From Eumeta japonica (Eukaryota > Arthropoda > Insecta > Lepidoptera > Psychidae), in contig BGZK01001467.1 of NCBI GenBank assembly GCA_005406025.1, positions 1 through 64,000 on the forward strand: DNA of 64,000 nt, read 5' to 3'. Of this stretch, positions 47,917 through 61,300 are shown piece after piece (the stretch's first letter is position 1; each line of letters starts with the position of its first letter). The notes beneath the pieces were generated by a model that was not told the origin of the DNA, made no database searches, and saw only the letters and a program-made list of their open reading frames with translations. The position numbers and the translations under genes were made by a program.

Positions 47917-50296
47917 ATGATATAGAGAATGCGTCTCGGAAAAAGCGACGAAACAGCGAACCTTTTACTTAATCACACATCATAATGTGTGCTTTATTTG
48001 TCAATAAATACTTTGTGTTTTCGAGTGCCAAACCATTGCTAAAGTTTTTTTTATTATATATCGAGAGACAAAGAAGCACGCGAGCAACCACAGAATAGGT
48101 GTTCACCGTCGCCCACGTTTATTACAACCTCGAGGGTCATCAGCGGGTTTTAGGCTTTTGGGTATGAATAAGATATCTGATAAACAGGGAGTAGGTTGAT
48201 AAAGACTGGAGTGGACTGATGAAGGGGTAGTAAAGTGATGGAGAAAGGAGTGGGCTATCGGTACTCTTATTCACTGTACGAAATGCAAGAGCAGAAGTTG
48301 TTGTGTTATGTCTGTATTCTGGGAAAGTTTAGTGTCTTGGTGGAGCCAGGCCTTTTTCGTGCTTCAGTTCCGTTGTCTATAATATGGCTATACTACTTTT
48401 TAATTTAATGTTTATTTAAAAAGTTAAAATATAGTATATTAGTAATACATTTTATGACTGAATGAAAAAACGAAAGAAATGGATAAATACAGTAATATAT
48501 GAATCTTAAAAAAACTAGAACTCACTTTTAAATTACTAAATTTTATAGTCGTTATTTAATACAAAGTAAATTTTTGACGAACGTCATTCAACACTAATAA
48601 TTTTTTCTTTTAGTATACATCAAGCTATTAAAAGAATATTTTAGAATTTGTAGTGCTAAATTTATTGGCAACAAAAAATGTGAAAGGCCCACAAAGTAAA
48701 ATTAGCATAAAGGGAACGATAAAATAGCAATGTACTCCTTTCTTTTTGGACTTCATTTTCTAGTAGGGTCTACAATTAAAACAAAAAGGGATCGTAATAT
48801 ATCCCTGTCAAAGGTTGTACAATTTTTCCATGTTTACACAAAAATCTAATGACATGCTTTACTAAAACTATTATCGACTATTTTTGTTTTTACCACCAAT
48901 TCGCATAAAATTCTTAAAGTTCTTAGAATGTGTTTCTGTATCAATAAATAATCAACATTAATACGAATAAAGCTTATGTAAAATAAATGTATGTCTGTTT
49001 GTTCGGGTTAATTTTTCGCATTATAGCGAAATGATTGTGATCAAAAAACATTGCTCTGCTCGTACATATTATTGACCTAAACACTAAAAGTGACGAAAAA
49101 TTGTTTCCTAAACTTCAAATAATGATTACAAAGCCTAAATCTAGTTAGTTCTGATAATTAATTTGCTATCAAAAAAAATGTGGCTTTTGTGTTTATGATA
49201 AAGGTTAAATTTGTTTTACAAAAACATTGAAATTTCATAAAAATAAGTCTATACATAAACAATTATGATATTAATAACACATAATATTCGTTTATTTAAA
49301 AGCAATAAAATTCATAATACTCCTTTTAAAACATATGTATCACGTTATAATATTAGTATTACTTTCAGACTTTCTGCATATTTAAACAGGATGGATTTTA
49401 TCATGCATCTTTTGGCAAATATTCATAATCTTCTTTTTTAAAACAACTTTGCCAAAGTAACTATAACCAAAATGTATCATTGAAAATATACTTATGAATA
49501 ATATAGACACAACCCTAATAATTGATCGGCCATACTGCAAGCGCAGGCACGATCCGGTTTCATGTCGCAGAGCCTCGCACTGCGGCGTAGTATCTACGCA
49601 TCACCTGTTCTAACGTTGTCAGTACGACATTTGTAAGTAGATTTTTCTAGCTATTTTTCTCAGAAACGGCTACTAGAGTGACTATGGTTCCTTTAACAAA
49701 ATTGTTTTAAAAAGGGAGGAGATTATGAATACTTGGGAAAACATACATGATAAAATCCACCATAAAAACCTAAAGATTGCTGTAATATACTACAGGGTTT
49801 AATATCTGTATTTACTCAGTATGGAAAGGCGTAAAAATGACTCCAGGATAACTTCGTAATCGATGTGATTTAATAATGCTGTGGTTAACTTTGTTGTAGC
49901 ATGACAATAAGGTGGCTTGACCAGTTAGATACCATACTTTCACAGAATACAGACGTGAAGTAAGGAAACATACATTAATTAGGTGAGGTGTTGTTTAGGG
50001 ATGGAAGAAGTCGAGCCGAATCTCACCCGATCTCACGTAGGTGATTGGAGAGTCTCTAAACATATTATGTATTTTTTTTCCGCGTAGTGTAAAGTTACGA
50101 GAAATTTTCCACTAAAATAAAACTACATCTTAGAGAATAATATAATATTTATTATGATTATGCGATTGCTGAAAAGTAGCACACTAAATCCCTGATTGTT
50201 TAGCTATCACCGGCCACTTAGTCCAACGAGCGACTCAGCCAACGCTGCGGCGTACGAGTCGGGTGGCTGAGACACGCGGATAGGTCCCAAACTCCT

Positions 50297-50422
50297 ATTT
50301 AAACCCATAAATGTTTCATTACTCGACGGCTCAGTCAGTGCTATCACACATTTAAAATGAATTATCATGATTATTTACAATGCATACGTGAATGTCTGCA
50401 ATATGAACAAGCCTGCCAGTAA
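50297..50422 (+). promoter_or_regulatory. Promoter-like TATTTAAA, initiator and short frame
   Basis: TATTTAAA (near 50297) is followed about 30 bases on by an initiator-like CTCAGTCAGTGC, then by ATG at 50357. The frame reads MNYHDYLQCIRECLQYEQAC and closes at TAA 50420-50422. A good donor, CCA|GTAAGA, overlaps the end at 50418/50419, so it could instead be a first coding exon. The cysteine pattern C-x3-C-x6-C is noted. I do not recognise a family. Chance cannot be excluded. Confidence 0.3.
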
Positions 50423-51216
50423 GAAGTGACAAAGTTATGGTATACAGTAAAGCAGAGTTTCCTGAAAAAGAATGAATTGGTGTTGCTTTTTGAACGACAT
50501 TAAATTAACGCTGTCGGATCAAAAAAAATATGTATACATATAGATGTACAGATATATAATCTAGTTACATTAATAAACAGATATCAGTTGCACAGAAAAT
50601 GCAACTATATACAATGCACCTTTAGACAATTCCATTTTGAATTTTAGATTACTATTTCTTTTACATTGATAAAAATTAAAAAATACACCCAAGTACCCTG
50701 GAAGGAAATGAAATGGTGTAACTTTTATTAGCTCTTTAAATCAGAAATATTTAATATTATTATATAAACCTGTTTTCTTTTAGTCTAATAGAAAAGTTCT
50801 TGTTAGAAACATTATATTTTGTCAACTCTCTGATTCTCTTCATACGAAACGGATCACTTAATATTTATCTACCAGTATTTAATAATTCAATTGGGAGTCA
50901 TTAAAATAACGAATGTATTGCACCAAGACAATAAAAAAAGGATACAATAATAATAATGAATATTTGAAAAGTAAAACTAACGATTTTATTTCTTGTTTGC
51001 ATTCTATTGGTTCTTCAACCCAATAGTTTCAGCTATTTAAGCGCTAGATTTAATCTGTGTTCAATATAATAGTAGCGCTAAAACAAAAGTGTCCTCTACA
51101 TAAACACGCTGAACATTTTCATACATATCAAATATACACTGCTTCGTAGTCGAAACTTAGCAATTCTCGTCAAAGAAGTAGATTATTTGATTATTGGCAA
51201 CATGTTGTTGACACAA

Positions 51217-51268
51217 AAGTTACTCTTGTATTCTTTTCTTACTTAAGGAAAGAATACAAGAGTAACTT
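51217..51268. repeat. Perfect 20-bp inverted repeat, 12-base loop
   Basis: Arms 51217-51236 and 51249-51268 (AAGTTACTCTTGTATTCTTT and its inverse). The right arm merges into a low-complexity TTCTTTTC run. About 1.1 kb upstream of the lebercilin start. Confidence 0.8.
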
Positions 51269-52214
51269 CTTTTCTTTTCCTTTCTTAAGTTCTGTAAATT
51301 CTTTACGTAAGTACGTACGTAGTTTAGTAAGTTCTTTTCTTAAGAGTTCTTTTCTTCTGTAAGTCTTTTCTCTAAGACATTTTGTATACTTTCGAAACTT
51401 ACGTATTCAATAACATTTTTCATCCGTCCGGAATGAGAGATGTACTTACCCTGACAGGAAACATAACATTTTGAAATCATTGAGAACTTGATAGTTTCTT
51501 GTATATCGTAAGCCCCACGGAAAAGATGAAAAATTGATAAAAATGAAAACAGCCCTTGTGCAGAAAATTCTTTGTACTACTACCTACGACTGAATTAAAT
51601 ATAACAATAACATAAACCGTGAACTACTACAACAAAAACCTTTTGATTTAATGGCATATTGAGAAAGATAAAGAAGTTCGAAAATCAGCATATACACCTG
51701 ACGTTTCAGGTTAAATATATTTAAACTTTGAATATTAAATGTTATTATCATTGATTAAAATCGAAGACCGATTACATTTTTATGTTTGAGCGACAATAAT
51801 ATTGAAATCCACCTATGTAAGTTAGCGTACTACTCGATTTTGCATAATCAACACGAAGTTTTATTGGACATTTTTAACTTAAGCTCGTTTCGAACAATTT
51901 TTTTCATTATATATTATTTAAGTGAACGTCTAGGAAATACAGCAGAATTGAATATTAACTAACATTATTTAAAATTAATACATTAACGTAACATTTATAC
52001 ACCGAGGTTACTTATAGTACATAACGAATTGGCGAACAGTAACCTCTTTAACTCGATAAGAATATCATGAATATGAGCGAAGATTTAGTAAAAATCAATA
52101 AAGACGGGACCGAAGAGCTTCTGTAATTAATTTGTTTATCCACTTTTCGGTGTTTAACCGGTAAAAGTCAAAAGGGATATTGAAATGTAATTCCAAACAA
52201 TATTGATCCATGCG

Positions 52215-52228
52215 GTTGCCGTGGCTAC
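52215..52228 (+). promoter_or_regulatory. Candidate RFX X-box of lebercilin
   Basis: GTTGCC-GT-GGCTAC matches the RFX X-box (imperfect inverted GTTGCC half-sites) with one departure in the right half (T for A). It sits 109 bases before the inferred ATG at 52337, the usual place for X-boxes in ciliary genes. Binding is inferred, not shown. Confidence 0.55.
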
Positions 52229-52336
52229 CGTTTTTTCACAACAGGTCGGTCGTTATCGCACGGATTATTTTTTAGTTTCGCCTCTTGTGTTTCGTTATGT
52301 ATAATTACGTTGATTTGTTTGTGTGAACATCGTACG

Positions 52337-55300
52337 ATGTCAATTTACAGTTTCGTTGTCGACGACAAGCAGAAGGACTTGCAAAGGTGTGCACCGTTCG
52401 TGAGAATGTTAAATATTGGCTTGTGGTCTTTGCCGCTTCACCATCACATGTTTTCAGATTGCAATGGCTGCTTCTTTTCAAATTAATATTGCACTAGTTG
52501 GAATATTATATTTTATTTTATTAATATCCTTTACTGTTGCATATCCAATAAAATAATGTAAAGTCAATAACTTGCTTGTGGTAAACATTGGAATTTGGAG
52601 AGGTTTATTCGCACGTGTTTTGATAAAATGATAGATAAAATGATATACGTAGCACTTGGTATCTTTTTCTATAATTTCGTAATTATCGTCCACTATGGTT
52701 TCCAAGTCGATATCCAAAGATATGAATTTACAAAGTTTTTCATAAGATTATAATTGTCATCTTCTCATGTATGTCTAATATGAAAATTAGTTTGAATAGC
52801 CAAACATTCTGCACTAAATTATTAATTTTCATGTCCGTGTTTAACGTATGCTGAATTCTACTCTCTTAGTACATTGGAAAGCCCATCTAAACTGACACGG
52901 TATATTTTAAAAATCATTGAAATCTATTGAGTACACTTGCAAAAACCACTAAAATAGACTTAGCATATTCGAATGTGAAGTTAAAAGCTAGTGTCCTGGA
53001 CGAAATGGACGTGGTAAGACGTAAGTCTGATCCAGTAGTTCCAGGACTAGTCCTAGGACTTTATAGTTCGCTCAGCGAACCTAGAATGACGCCCTAGACA
53101 AGAGTCTTTCTAATGGACCGTCTTTTTCGTCCATTATGTTGGCGTGAGTAGGATATCGCTATAGAGCACTCTTGTCTAGGACGTCGTGCTAGGCCCACAG
53201 GACCTCCAGCGCGAACTTTTGGCGCAACCTATGGGAATAGGTTTAGAATGTGAGAGCAAAGTGTAGTACATCGATCGCCACACATTTCGTGGTTACTTCT
53301 TTTTAGATCACGCGAAAACAGTTTTGGAAAAAATCGACTCGTTTTTAAAGAAAGGCCTCTCTTTTATGACATTTGTTTTAAAGTAATTTTGCGTGTTGAA
53401 ATTTTACGTTTCAAAAGAGTATCAATAATTACTTCACCTACACTTCTCTAATATACTATAAATGTCCATTTGTAAACTCATTCCCTAATTGTATCGTATC
53501 GAGTTTGTACCAATGTGTCGAAAGTATTATATGAACTAAGTATATATAAGAAAACTATTATTTTTTAAAATATTCGGTTATATTAGTAGCGAAATGCCAC
53601 TGGTATTGTCATATCCTGTCATCACGAAGTTCCAAGTCATAAAGAATTCTTGTTTGATTTTACAGTATTCAATTCTAATAGGTAAATTCGTCATTTATTG
53701 TGTAGACAACTCTAAATATTCCTTTGGTTTTTTAGAAAAGAAAGCCTGGAGACCGTTTACAGCAGCAACTCGAGGTTAAACTTGCTGCAAAGACGTAAAA
53801 AATTGAATTCCATGAACGGTAGCATGTTCAACCACTCCACGAGGGGCGGCGACCGGATCGCCCAGCGCGTGCTCTCCGCCAAAACCCATAGGGTGAAGCA
53901 GCTGCAGAACCAGTTAGCGGATGCTCATTACCATTTGCAGGTTCATTTACTTTAGACCTCACTAAAAGACCTTCTGCCATTGTTCTTTCGTACTACGTGT
54001 TCGCATATGCGACTTTAGAAAAATGTATGAAAGAGTTAGATATATAATTAAGTTTGTCTTTTGAATTAATAAGTACGACTTGTGTATAATTTATTTGTAT
54101 ATTTTAGAAATTTAAAAAAATGTCTGCACGATAATAATAAATGACATACTTTTTGACATAATTAAAAAGGAAAAGAAAGTATTGCTAGGTTTTGAATTAC
54201 TGTCACTAAGCAAATATAAAACTTTCAATTCTTTGAAATGTAATGTAATTAAAAAAAAAACCCAAATATTATAAGACTTAGTATTTATATTGATTCAAAA
54301 ATACATGTAAATATTAGACTATGGCAATTCGAAAATTATGTTTCGATTTTCAATCTTAGAGCTCGCTCCTTAAGCCAAGCAAGCCAAGTATTTCACATTA
54401 TATAAACACTAGTTTAATTTTATGTGTGCTTTTAAGTGCAAACACATTTAGACAGATTAGTCTGTTAATATCCTTTACAACCCCCTTCACCTTTTATAAA
54501 GTCAAATCAGCAAATTGTTGTTTTTTTTATATAGTTTATATGTTAACAGTTCATAGATCAGTGAATAGAATATAATGCACCTAAAAAGTCTATAATATTA
54601 ATATATATTTTATATTTCACAATGTATTTATAAATTGAATATAAATGATTGCGTTTATGTACAGATCCTAAAGCGATCGAAAGGTATGGCAATGATATTT
54701 CGTTTAAAATCTGTTCCACGAACTTTAATAACACCTTTAGATTGAATAAGAGTTTCAATATCGAATAAAACGTTTCTTTGAGATGTTCACCTTTACGCAG
54801 CTGCGCGAAATAATATCGTGCTCAAATATTATAATTAATTTCCAGGAACTGGGAAACGAAAATCGTATATTACGAGCATTGCAGAAGAAACAGGAGGTAG
54901 CTCTACAAAGGTAAAATATCTGTAATGGTATATATTAATATATTATTTACAACCAGTAGTTTCACCTGCGGCTCCGCCTGCGTGGATATAAAATTTAGAC
55001 CGACACTTTGATTTTTACTAAAATCTCGATACTAAACGTGATTGTGATCCCATCTCAACTATTTCCGTCTATATCTCAATAATTTCCGATATCAGTCCCT
55101 CTCTGTTATTGTCTAGCTCATTCTCTCGCTTTTGATTTTTCTCTCTTCCAGCCTTTCAACCCAAATCTCTTTCTGTTCCTTTCTATTCCCTATTCTCACT
55201 TAGTTCCCTCTTTTTTCCATCCTAATTGTCTTGTCTACAAACTCTCTTGTCAAACAAGGCGACCGAAAATTTATTTTTTTACTATGCGTGTATCATATTT

Positions 55301-58300
55301 ACGAATATAAGCATTAGTAGGACAAACAATACGCTGCGATTTTCTTCCCACGTGATGCACTGAAATTGTATTTTTATTACAATATAAAATTGTTACTCGT
55401 TGTAAATAAATATTTACATGCAAAAATTTTGTCACATAACATATATTTATACTAAGATAAAAACGAAACTAAAATTTTTGAAAAAAAACTCTATGAATGT
55501 ATATGTGGCAAATGAAAAATGGATTAAATAAAATCTTTGAAAAAGCACCGGCTGAAAAGATTAAGTAACGAAAAATAAAAAAAAAAGTTTCAGAAAGTGT
55601 TGATTTGTTTGCAAGGTCTGTCATATAAAAATTAATTACGACTTTTCTCAATCCTATCTATCTTTGCAAACTGTTTTTTCCGTCGAAATAGACATAGCAA
55701 TAACATCGAATACAGGTGGTTACTACACATAGCCACTTACGTATATAGTTATAAACCCAAGACATTCATACGGTTTCCTATTGCTGTCTCTGTTCCTAGT
55801 TTCAATTACAATATAACTTACACGAGATATATAGGCTCTTACATGTCACGTAGACATGCAGGGATTTAAACTCATTAAAGACTACATTTATTTAAGTATT
55901 CAACTTGATTTCAGTAATTAATCACAAACTCATAAAACCGTAAATTTGTAAATAATTTCAAAGCAGGGAATAACAGTTTCGGCAATTTTTCTTTAGTTTG
56001 TATTAGTATTTATAGGTAGGTGAATATCTGTAGTATCTATCTATATTTGATAATATTACATAATAACATTGGAACGAACTATTGGAGTTCGAGGATTGAG
56101 ATTTGATGAAAGAAAACAAGTGGAAAAACAGAAGGCGTATATAGAGAAATACAGAGTAGCAATAAATCTCTACGGAACGGGTTGAAAGCTTGTTGTTAAT
56201 TGTAGTTGACTTGTAAACGCATTGGTCGCACAAATAGAAGTCGAATTCTCCTCGCCCACCTTTTGTTATTTCGTCCAGAGTGTTTTTGAAATAAAAATAA
56301 ATGGATAAATTATCTACAACAAATAAGATGTAAACATGTCGTCTGACAAAAATTAATAAGGTTTGTTGTCTCTCGAAAATTTCATCTCACAAAATAAAGA
56401 AAATTTGGTAAAACCAAGTGTACGTGCTTTTACCACTCGTGCCATTCATATGTTATTTAAATTAGAGGTTTATGATAACATATGAGCTTTACACCAAAAA
56501 TCCTCTTTTTTATTTTTGATTTTGAAATAGTTTTATAGTAAACTTGAATCGAAAAGATGATAGGTAATTTCATATTTATTAGACCTCATAATACAAAATA
56601 AACAACATCACGCTCAATCTCAACCTCTATTTAAGATATTTAAGCGAAATGGCGGATCAAAACATGAATAACTGCCAGTTAAAAAATTCAATTATAGCTA
56701 ATCGGTACTATATCAAGCTGTGATTTTCAATACAGTTCTTCCCAATCGATTAGTGATGAGATTGAAAAAGAAATTAAGTCTAAAAGTTAAACAGTTTTTA
56801 AATTATCGTGATTACACGGGATTTTCAGGCGACAGTAGAAGCATACCTACGCTCGCGCTTAAGGCATGCAGTATTTAATAATAGATTGTAAACAGACATG
56901 AAAAGCGCTGACAGACGCTGACGTTGCGGCGCGCGCAGGTCGGAGGTGTCTAAGCTTAGAGAATTCTATTCTCGAATATTTTTTTCTTACGCGAATTATT
57001 TCACATTGTTATTTTTAGCTTGCGAGCGCAGTTCGCTACAATATTATTGCTGTGTCTATTTCTACAACAAAAATAAGTACAAAGAGGGGAAAGGATTAAG
57101 GAAAGTCATAATTAATCGTTTATATGACACTTTGCGATTAGTCAATACTTTTTTTTGTCCCTCATTTCTTATTATCCTTTTAGTAGCAAGTTTTTCAAAG
57201 ATTTTCTCTAATCTTTTTTACGCTTATATCCATCGTGTATTTTTTTCAAGATTTTTATAGCCTCTTATTTTAAACTTTTTAGAGAATTTTTACGTTGCTA
57301 TCTAAATATCTGTGCTCTTCAACTACCCACATAATATCGTTGCATTTGAAGAGTTAAAATGATGGAGAAACACGGTGCATGAGTCAAAAACCGAGGAAGT
57401 CGAAGAAAGGCCAAACAGTTATCTTTGTTTTAAATGATGGTATTAATATAGTGACTTTTCTATACAAGGACCTAAATATAATATGTGACATCGATAATCC
57501 TATTATAAAATAAAATAAAAAAATAAATAAATAAAAAAGCCTTTATTTGACCAAGCTAAATCTACATTTTTCTATTTATACTTAATTTCTTTGAATTACT
57601 TATTATTTGCTAGGTATTTATACTTTAATTAATCCTAAATTACACTATTTTCTAGTTTTATATTTTTATTGTTTTTCTTCTATATACTAAGCTAGGTCCC
57701 CATTGGGTAAAGGGTAAAGGCCTCCTCCAAAGTCTAATGTTGTATATTGTTACATGTATTTGTTGGATTTTATTTTTATTCTTGTTTGTTCCTGTGGTGA
57801 TTAACTTTGAAGGGTTGTGGTCGTACTCTTCCACGGTGACCAGCCGGGTTGGAAGATCATGTTTGTTTCTTGTTTTTAATTGTGTGTTTGTTTTCTCTAT
57901 GCCGGAGGAGGAGGCGATTGATTGCTATGCCTGTTTATTTTGAATATTACTTTGAATGGTTGGCTTTTTGACTACGTAGTTCAGTACTCCTTTTTTTATT
58001 ACTCCCTCTGAGAAGCTGCTAGACCTCTTGATTGGTTCTTTTATTTGTTGTATTTTGTTCTTTTTATTTACTCGTGAGTTCTTATCCATGTTGGTTTTAA
58101 TGACATTTTCTGGCGAGGTAGGAAATTTGCGTTTTGTGTTGTTTTCGGTATGATCAGTTTGTCGTATATAATTTTGGCTCTAACTCCTTTTCTCTTTCCA
58201 GTTTTAACTGCTCTTGTAGTTCCTTTCTCTTCTCTAGGACGTATTTTGGGTAGTCTTCTTTAATGTAGTAATTTGTATCTTTTAGCTCTTTTTGCTTAAT

Positions 58301-61300
58301 TATTTTAATTTTTGTGCCTAGCGTTGAAAAAGTTATCACTATTGGACGTAATCTTTCTTCTTTCTTCCCTATTCTTTTTATTTCTTGGATATCGCTGTAA
58401 TTTAATTTAATTTAATTTTTAGAGAGATATTCTTCAACCCAGGTGATAAAGTTTCTTTCTAAGCTCGCATATGACTTTTCATTCTCTTCGACTCCAAAAA
58501 ATACCAGGTTATTTTTTCTTGCCTGTTTTTCCAACATATGCAGCCTTTTTTCTTGATTTTCCACTCTTTCCTTTAGGTTTTCGTGATTTTTTTCTAATGT
58601 TAAGAACTTTTCTTCAAACATCCTGCTAATATTCTGTGTGACCTGCTCTGTAATATTTTTTCCTGTGTCGCGAATTTCTTGTCTTTGATTTTCCAAGTCC
58701 ATTTTAATTGTTTTTAGCGTGTTTATAATTTCTTCCATGATTCTTGTTACACGTGGCGTCCTCTGGTAGTTTATCGCGGAAGCTCTTGGCTAGGTAGTTT
58801 TGATGTCCGGTGGATCTTATGATCGATCTATGCTTGCTTAGTGTCTGGCGAAGTAGTTCTGACGCTGACCGATAGATGTCGCTTTAGCTGGTATGTGGCA
58901 GCTAGTTCTACAGAAGACTTGATTTTGGGGAATATTAGGTTATGTCGGATTTGAATACTTTGTAAAAGTGCAAAACATTCTAATAAAATGTGGAATAGAT
59001 ATGTTTGGGTTCACTACACACTTTAAGTCAGCTCTTGTAGTTCCACTCTGTGAGTAAACTGATTATTTTTGAGATGTAATGTCACTTGTATTTTCATTGT
59101 TTTTTGCCACTTTTTGATCACATTTCACTCAGACTTTGCACTTTTCCAATGTTTTTTAACTTTATACACGTTTATTTGCAAACTGTGACCCTTGAAATAC
59201 CGTAAATTATTTATTAAGTAAATTTATACGTTGAGTCGATGTTAACAGCGGCACAGTGTCGCCTACCCTCCCGATAATCCTATTAATATATAAAAAAAAG
59301 AATACAAACATGGTTTACTTATCACGTGCCTCCACATTATTTCTGACAATGTTTTACTGCTCAGAGTCTTAGCAGTTCAATTATAGAAGCTACTCATTAA
59401 ATGTTATCAGAAGAGTCCAAACATGGTTTACTAGCTATGTGTCTTTGCAGAGTCCATCGTCCTCCTCTGCAGATCCTCAGCAGTTCATGTACACACAGAA
59501 AAATGTATTTCTAACAAAGTTTAAATTTAACTTGGTTAAATATATTTCGTTGCGATTACAACTAACAACGTCGGTACAACCAATTGGTTGTACCAACAAA
59601 TAATGCTTAACAAATTGGATTAATGGAACCAATAATTAGGTTATTGAAGAAAATCAAAAAAATCTAAAAGTCCAAAAGTGAACACCTCATAATGATTCCG
59701 TTTATTTAGATATGAAAACAAGGAAAAAATGCAGTAATGTTCCACCTAGAATACATTATTGTAATCATTATAATCCACTCTCTTCGAAACAGATAATTTA
59801 ACGACACTGAATCAGACAGCCATTTTCAATAGGTAACTAATTGCTGTAATTCTAAAGCTAATAAAAAAAAGGCTAAATTAATAGACTCTTTTCATAAGTG
59901 ATTAAGTTTTTAAGCATTGCAGAACGAATTGATGGGTCCGATTTTCTAAAACATGTTTTTTCGTTTCTATTACATTGAATCATTTGGTGAAGTTGCCATA
60001 ATTATTTATAATTTAATTGTCTGTACAATGGTGTGCAAATATTTTCATTTTAGTATATTAACAATGGCAAGAAGTGAAAAAGAATTTTGGGTTGTAAAGC
60101 ACTCTCAAATGCTTTCGCATTATGAGTTGTGTAATATTGGTCTGCTCAAAATTAACGGTGCATATTTGTTACGTTACATTGTTAGTTTTGGTTAGAATGA
60201 CCAATTTTTTTTTTAGTGCAGATATTACTTTCCTAGCCCCATTAAAAAAGTCCAAAATCTCAAGTATTTTACAAAAAAAAAAACTGCATCACTGTGTCGT
60301 GGTGCCTTGTCCAATTGAACTTTTTAGGTATTTAACAAAAAGAAACCAGATCTAAATTGGTCAAGCTTTCCCGGGAAAATAAAATTAAAGTTTATTTTAG
60401 CTAGCGAAAAATGTTTATTGCAGCGTCCCCTAGCGAGTTAACATCATAATACCTGCCTATAAAACTATCGCTGCATCATAAACCTTTTACAGAAAGCCGT
60501 CTTGAAATCGGTCAAACTGTTTTAGAGATAAATGAGGACATTCGTTTTTTGCACGTACAACCTCTCAGCATCAATGGATATACGTTCTCCGTTCCGCGTT
60601 GGTATAAAGTTTAATGAAAATCAGATCAGTGGTTCTCGAACTATGCATTACTGCAATTTTCTCCCAGCAGATACATTGACTTTGTTATTGGTAAAATTGT
60701 AGTTTACTCATCGTGATCAAATATATAATACAATAATATATAATACTAGTAAAAATCATGAAAATCGGACCAGTTGTTTTGAGTTATCGTACAAACAGAC
60801 GTAGAGGCAGACAAAAAATAAGGAGACGTTGCGTATTATAATAGGCTTATGAATATATGAATATGGATGGATAATAGTAAAAATATAAAGAAACCAAACG
60901 ATACACAATTCTGAAAGGAATGTTTTTTGAGGCGGAATAAATGTAAATGTGAAATTCACAGTAGAATTTGTTCCTTTTTATCATAAAAACATTTTACTAG
61001 TCTTTCATAGTACAAACTCTCGCTTATTTCCCAGAAGGGTAGGAAGAGGCATTAAATATCTTTAAATAGTTTTATTATTAAATATGTCTTTGGTTTCATT
61101 GACATTTGAAAATTGTTTTATGCTAACTATTTCGTATTTACAGTCGTTAGATACAAAGGCTTTCCTTTAATATACCATCAATTTTGTGTACATAAATAAA
61201 GTTTTTTAGATCGCTTCTTGTCCACTAGAAGTTTATGCAAGTAGCACCCGTGCTTTCAAGAATTCTTTTCGTGAATCTGCTCTCATTTATCCTTTCTAAT

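Larger units (their letters stand above)
47034..52336. other. Divergent intergenic region between ABCB7 and lebercilin
   Basis: Should hold both promoters. Local GC-rich spots lie at about 47540-47650, 48070-48140, 49530-49620 and 50200-50285, but none reads as a known exon. Two short hairpins (47878-47916, 51217-51268) and one promoter-like cluster with a tiny frame (50297-50422) are listed separately. The rest is AT-rich. The stretch 51240-51380 is a low-complexity TTCTTTTC/CTTAAG-rich run. Confidence 0.45.

Noticed and set aside
53594..53779. Open frame ending inside lebercilin exon 2.
   Set aside because: It overlaps the true exon in the wrong frame; the correct frame starts at the acceptor 53735/53736 and agrees with the phase of exon 1.
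56946..57260. 104-codon + strand frame.
   Set aside because: Composition is F/L/Y/I-rich as expected for AT-rich random sequence; no domain, and it lies in an intron.
59953..60355. Two overlapping + strand frames in lebercilin intron 3.
   Set aside because: No motif, no splice context, low-complexity AT-rich sequence.
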